This document shows positions 60,917 through 64,000 of a stretch of 64,000 nucleotides of DNA, piece by piece (position 1 is the stretch's first letter; every line of letters starts with the position of its first letter). This DNA comes from Yersinia similis (GTDB lineage: Bacteria; Pseudomonadota; Gammaproteobacteria; Enterobacterales; Enterobacteriaceae): NCBI RefSeq assembly GCF_001053095.1, contig NZ_CGBP01000005.1, positions 124,001-188,000 of the forward strand. Direction: 5' to 3'. Made by a program: the position numbers and the translations under genes. Below the pieces are notes generated by a model. The model did not search any database. It saw nothing but the letters and a program-made list of their open reading frames with translations, and was not told the DNA's origin.

Positions 60917-61738
60917 GTGGAAAGATGTGTATTTTATATTTCGGATGGTACCGCTATCACCGCAGAAGTACTCGGCCATGCCGTTCTATCTCAATTCCCG
61001 ATCAACGTGACAACCTTTACGTTACCTTTTGTCGAGAATGCCGCCCGCGCACAGTCAGTATGTAAACAAATCAATGAAATATATCAGGATACAGGTATCA
61101 GGCCGCTCGTTTTCTATTCGATAATCAGTCTCGAAGTCCGGGAAATAATTCAACGAAGTGAAGGATTTTGTCAGGATATCGTGCAAGCACTGGTCGCACC
61201 ATTACAAGGTGAGTTGGGCGTACCACCTCAACCAGTGCTAAACCGTACCCACGGCTTAACCGAAAGTAATCTGGATAAGTACGATGCTCGCATCGCAGCC
61301 ATTGATTATGCCCTTGCCCATGATGACGGTATTTCTCTACGTAATCTGGACCAGGCTCAGGTTATCCTGCTAGGCGTTTCTCGTTGTGGTAAAACCCCCA
61401 CCAGCCTCTATTTAGCCATGCAATTTGGTATCCGGGCCGCAAACTACCCGTTTATCGCTGATGATATGGACAATTTGCAACTTCCCGCCGCACTGAAGCC
61501 TTTTCAGCACAAACTCTTTGGTTTGACAATCAACCCTGAGCGGCTTGCGGCCATCCGTGAGGAGCGGCGTGAGAATAGCCGTTATGCCTCACTACGCCAA
61601 TGCAGGATGGAAGTGGGTGAAGTAGAAGCCTTATTCCGCAAAAATCAGATTCGCTACCTAAACTCGACGAACTACTCAGTCGAAGAGATTTCAACAAAAA
61701 TCCTGGATATCTTAGGTATGAGTCGGCGGATGTTCTAA
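60917..61738 (+). CDS. ppsR: PpsR (YdiA), bifunctional kinase/phosphorylase regulating PEP synthase
   Basis: A 273-residue DUF299 protein that inactivates PpsA by ADP-dependent phosphorylation and reactivates it by phosphate-dependent removal. It has a P-loop GVSRCGKT (about residues 153-160) and the pattern [17 protein letters not shown]. The start is the GTG at 60917, five bases after AAGGAG; the N-terminus then lines up with E. coli. It is divergent from ppsA. Confidence 0.95.
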   Translation: MERCVFYISDGTAITAEVLGHAVLSQFPINVTTFTLPFVENAARAQSVCKQINEIYQDTGIRPLVFYSIISLEVREIIQRSEGFCQDIVQALVAPLQGELGVPPQPVLNRTHGLTESNLDKYDARIAAIDYALAHDDGISLRNLDQAQVILLGVSRCGKTPTSLYLAMQFGIRAANYPFIADDMDNLQLPAALKPFQHKLFGLTINPERLAAIREERRENSRYASLRQCRMEVGEVEALFRKNQIRYLNSTNYSVEEISTKILDILGMSRRMF

Positions 61739-61894
61739 CTAAATATTTTTATGAGTGATTATTTGCGGTTTATTCTCTCTAAATTTGCATAAATCACAGT
61801 GATGACGGTTGAATTCATGTGATTTTGGTTTATTGTGATCGCCATCACTTCCCGGTATTTCTGCCGTAGAGAAGAACAAATTTAGAGAGTTTTC
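61739..61894. promoter_or_regulatory. aroH upstream region with inverted repeat
   Basis: CTCTCTAAATTTG (61775-61787) and CAAATTTAGAGAG (61877-61889) form a perfect 13-bp inverted repeat about 100 bp apart. The second arm covers the aroH ribosome site (GAGAG, 61885-61889). Between them is a CRP-like site (61834-61849). I see no TrpR operator of the CTAG type in this stretch. Confidence 0.6.
61834..61849 (+). promoter_or_regulatory. CRP-like site upstream of aroH
   Basis: TGTGA-TCGCCA-TCACT matches CRP consensus TGTGA-N6-TCACA with one mismatch, in an A/T flank on the 5' side. The centre is about 53 nt before the aroH ATG. Confidence 0.55.
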
Positions 61895-62941
61895 ATGTAC
61901 AAGACAGATGAACTGCGGACCGCACGCATCGATAGCTTGATTACACCGCAGCAACTGGCTGAAAAGTTACCGATTTCTGAGGTTATTGCAGATAACGTGA
62001 CAGCGTCACGTAAGCGAATTGAGAAAATACTTATTGGTGAGGACCCACGCCTACTCGTGGTGATTGGCCCCTGCTCTATTCATGACCTTGATGCAGCAAT
62101 TGATTATGCCACCCGGCTCAATGTGTTACGAGAACGCTATCAAGACCGGCTGGAAATTGTGATGCGTACTTATTTCGAGAAACCACGGACTGTAGTGGGT
62201 TGGAAGGGGTTGATTTCTGATCCAGCGCTTGATGGCTCATGCCAGGTGAACTTGGGTATTGAACTGGCACGTAAGCTACTATTAGCCGTGAATGAACTTG
62301 GGTTGCCGACCGCTACCGAGTTCCTTGATATGGTAACAGGCCAATATATTGCCGACCTCATCAGTTGGGGGGCAATAGGCGCACGTACCACCGAGAGCCA
62401 GATCCACCGAGAAATGGCCTCGGCACTCTCCTGCCCTGTGGGTTTCAAAAATGGTACAGATGGCAATGTGCGTATTGCTATTGATGCCATTCGCGCCGCA
62501 CAAGCCAGCCATATGTTCCTCTCACCGGACAAAACCGGCCAAATGACGATTTACCAAACCAGTGGTAACCCCTATGGGCATATTATTATGCGGGGTGGAA
62601 AGAAACCTAACTATGATGCATCTGATATCGCAGCCACCTGTGACAGCTTGCGGGAATTTGATTTGCCAGAACATCTGGTGGTGGATTTTAGCCACGGTAA
62701 TTGCCAGAAGATGCATCGCCGTCAGTTGGATGTTGCCGAAAATATCGGGCTGCAGATCCGTGCAGGTTCAACAGCGATTGTCGGTGTTATGGCTGAGAGT
62801 TTCCTGATTGAGGGCACACAGAAGATTGTTGCCGGACAGCCCTTAACTTATGGGCAATCCATCACTGACCCTTGCCTGAATTGGGATGATACTGAACAAC
62901 TATTAAGCCTATTGGCAGATGCAGTAAACAGCCGATTTTAA
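61895..62941 (+). CDS. aroH: DAHP synthase, Trp-sensitive type (AroH)
   Basis: A 348-residue class I DAHP synthase that starts the shikimate pathway by joining PEP and erythrose-4-phosphate. It has VVIGPCSIHDLDAAIDYA, the metal and substrate residues in RTYFEKPRTVVGWKGL, and KNGTDGNVRIAIDA. Overall sequence is closer to E. coli AroH (MNRTDELRTARI versus MYKTDELRTARI) than to AroF or AroG. The ribosome site GAGAG is in the arm of an inverted repeat. A terminator follows. Confidence 0.95.
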   Translation: MYKTDELRTARIDSLITPQQLAEKLPISEVIADNVTASRKRIEKILIGEDPRLLVVIGPCSIHDLDAAIDYATRLNVLRERYQDRLEIVMRTYFEKPRTVVGWKGLISDPALDGSCQVNLGIELARKLLLAVNELGLPTATEFLDMVTGQYIADLISWGAIGARTTESQIHREMASALSCPVGFKNGTDGNVRIAIDAIRAAQASHMFLSPDKTGQMTIYQTSGNPYGHIIMRGGKKPNYDASDIAATCDSLREFDLPEHLVVDFSHGNCQKMHRRQLDVAENIGLQIRAGSTAIVGVMAESFLIEGTQKIVAGQPLTYGQSITDPCLNWDDTEQLLSLLADAVNSRF

Positions 62942-62993
62942 TTAATACGCACAGGTTTTAATGAGTAAACCGTGCATTAAATGCATACATCAT

Positions 62994-63036
62994 GGATAGG
63001 GAAAAGTTAACGCTGTCGGGTTAACTTTTTCTATCC
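62994..63036 (+). terminator. aroH terminator
   Basis: Long stem GGATAG..AAAAGTTAAC/GTTAACTTTTTCTATCC around loop GCTGTCGG. The T-run is within the 3' arm, so it may act in both directions. Confidence 0.7.
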
Positions 63037-63108
63037 CTATTTTCTGTGAAAAAACAGGGTCTATTACCTGTGGTGGCACAGATTACAAGTGCCAAATGGA
63101 ATAAAAAG

Positions 63109-64000
63109 TCAGCTGGAACAAGAAATTTCGAGATGTTTTCCCCAATCTGGGGGTAACGCAGCTAAATCATCAAATTCAGGTTGATCAGTAAACGGTTGCT
63201 GTAATGCTTGGTGCAACCGTTGAAGTGGCTGAATATCATCTTTTTCTGCTTGAGCAATCGCCTGCTGAGCCAAATAATTACGTAATATGTATTTAGGATT
63301 AGCTGCTTTCATCGATTGCTGGCGCTGATCATCATCGATGGATTCTTGCTGTAACCGTGAGCGATAACGGCTGTACCAGCCGTCAAAAGCGGCTCTATCG
63401 ATAAAGTCATCCCGCAATGGCGATTGTGCAGAGTGTACTTCAACTTCGCTCAATAAGCGGAAAGTCCGGGTATAATCCCGGCCTTCTTTGATCATCAGAC
63501 TCAACAAACCTGTCAGCAAATCGTTATCTTGGCTGTCACGCTCAAGAAAACCTAACTTGGCTCGCATCTGTTCACCATAAGCAACCATAAGTGCCGGTTC
63601 ATAAGCCTCTAGCGCCAACTGCAGTTGGTCAGCAGACATTAAACCTGACAACGCGTGCCCCAATCGATGCAAATTCCATAACGCTACGGCAGGCTGATTA
63701 TCATAAGCATAACGCCCTTGATGGTCGGAGTGGTTACAGATATATCCAGGCACATAGTCATCGAGAAAACCAAATGGGCCATAATCCATAGTAATGCCAA
63801 GAATTGACATATTATCGGTATTCATCACACCATGAGCAAACCCAACGGTTTGCCAGTGGGCCATTAAACGCGCGGTTCGCTCTACCACATCCGTAAACCA
63901 CAGTCGGTAGCATTCTTGGTGCCCCACCCACTGCGGCCAGTGGCGGGCAATAACATAATCCGCTAATTGTTGAACTTGCTCAGGTTGCTGCCGATAATAG
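63109..64000 (-). CDS. selO: SelO/YdiU protein adenylyltransferase (5' part outside the window)
   Basis: The C-terminal 297 residues of a pseudokinase-fold AMPylase (family length ~480) that transfers AMP to Ser, Thr or Tyr of proteins in redox stress. The catalytic region is visible as [21 protein letters not shown] followed by FGFLDDY. The C-terminus reads HLEISCSS, with Cys where some eukaryotic relatives have selenocysteine. The frame is open from the stop at 63109 to the window edge at 64000, with no interruption. An internal ATG at 63925-63927 is not the start. Confidence 0.93.
   Translation of the reverse strand, partial: YYRQQPEQVQQLADYVIARHWPQWVGHQECYRLWFTDVVERTARLMAHWQTVGFAHGVMNTDNMSILGITMDYGPFGFLDDYVPGYICNHSDHQGRYAYDNQPAVALWNLHRLGHALSGLMSADQLQLALEAYEPALMVAYGEQMRAKLGFLERDSQDNDLLTGLLSLMIKEGRDYTRTFRLLSEVEVHSAQSPLRDDFIDRAAFDGWYSRYRSRLQQESIDDDQRQQSMKAANPKYILRNYLAQQAIAQAEKDDIQPLQRLHQALQQPFTDQPEFDDLAALPPDWGKHLEISCSS

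Noticed and set aside
63109..63125. Possible selenocysteine in SelO
   Set aside because: The C-terminus reads SCSS with an ordinary Cys codon; no in-frame TGA and no SECIS-like hairpin were noted.

Overview
The window is chromosomal DNA from an enterobacterium, almost certainly Yersinia, most likely of the pseudotuberculosis/pestis group. The SlyA-family regulator at 21821-22252 reads as RovA, starts with TTG and has the Yersinia C-terminus. ERIC-type repeats with an extra internal core are present, and gene order follows the E. coli 36-39 minute region with local differences. I see no insertion sequence, prophage, CRISPR array or plasmid-type gene, so pestis and pseudotuberculosis cannot be told apart here. 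Nearly all the DNA is a conserved housekeeping backbone. The less ordinary material is in the intergenic gaps and in a few small genes.

Layout: (1) 1-3884, phage-shock operon pspABCD-ycjX on the minus strand with a sigma-54 promoter, and divergent pspF. (2) 3940-4034, a RyhB small RNA on the minus strand with a Fur box over its promoter. (3) 4411-9682, the peptide ABC transporter sapABCDF. (4) 10238-14927, a two-domain CMD-like protein of unknown role, dtpA, yohC and yjbD. (5) 15146-22252, gstA, then pdxY, tyrS, pdxH, mliC and anmK on the minus strand, slyB, and rovA. (6) 23042-31953, ydhF, ydhL, eptA, nemRA, a DUF4177/YidD-like pair, gloA, rnt, grxD and mepH. (7) 32303-44250, sodB, the 29-residue ynhF, purR, punR/punC, cfa, ribE, mdtK, three tRNA-Val(GAC), pykF and lpp. 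(8) 44573-52773, ldtE, the sufABCDSE iron-sulfur operon and menI. (9) 52863-64000, ydiJ, ydiK, the small RNA RprA, ppsA, ppsR, aroH and the 3' part of selO.

The genes form several functional groups. Envelope stress and remodelling: psp, sap, mliC, anmK, slyB, eptA, mepH, lpp, ldtE, cfa, RprA. Iron economy: Fur-controlled RyhB, sodB as a likely RyhB target, a suf operon behind a strong Fur palindrome, and grxD. Electrophile detoxification: nemRA with gloA, and gstA. Vitamin B6: pdxY and pdxH. PEP node: pykF, ppsA, ppsR and aroH.

The observations most worth following are: a 13-bp perfect inverted repeat whose downstream arm covers the aroH ribosome-binding site; an ERIC-like element inside the suf operon between sufB and sufC; an ERIC end that supplies the punC stop codon; many short intergenic tandem duplications with a period near 18 bp; the CMD-like protein with tandem-duplicated N-terminal peptides and a degenerate active site; and the DUF4177/YidD-like pair between nemA and gloA.
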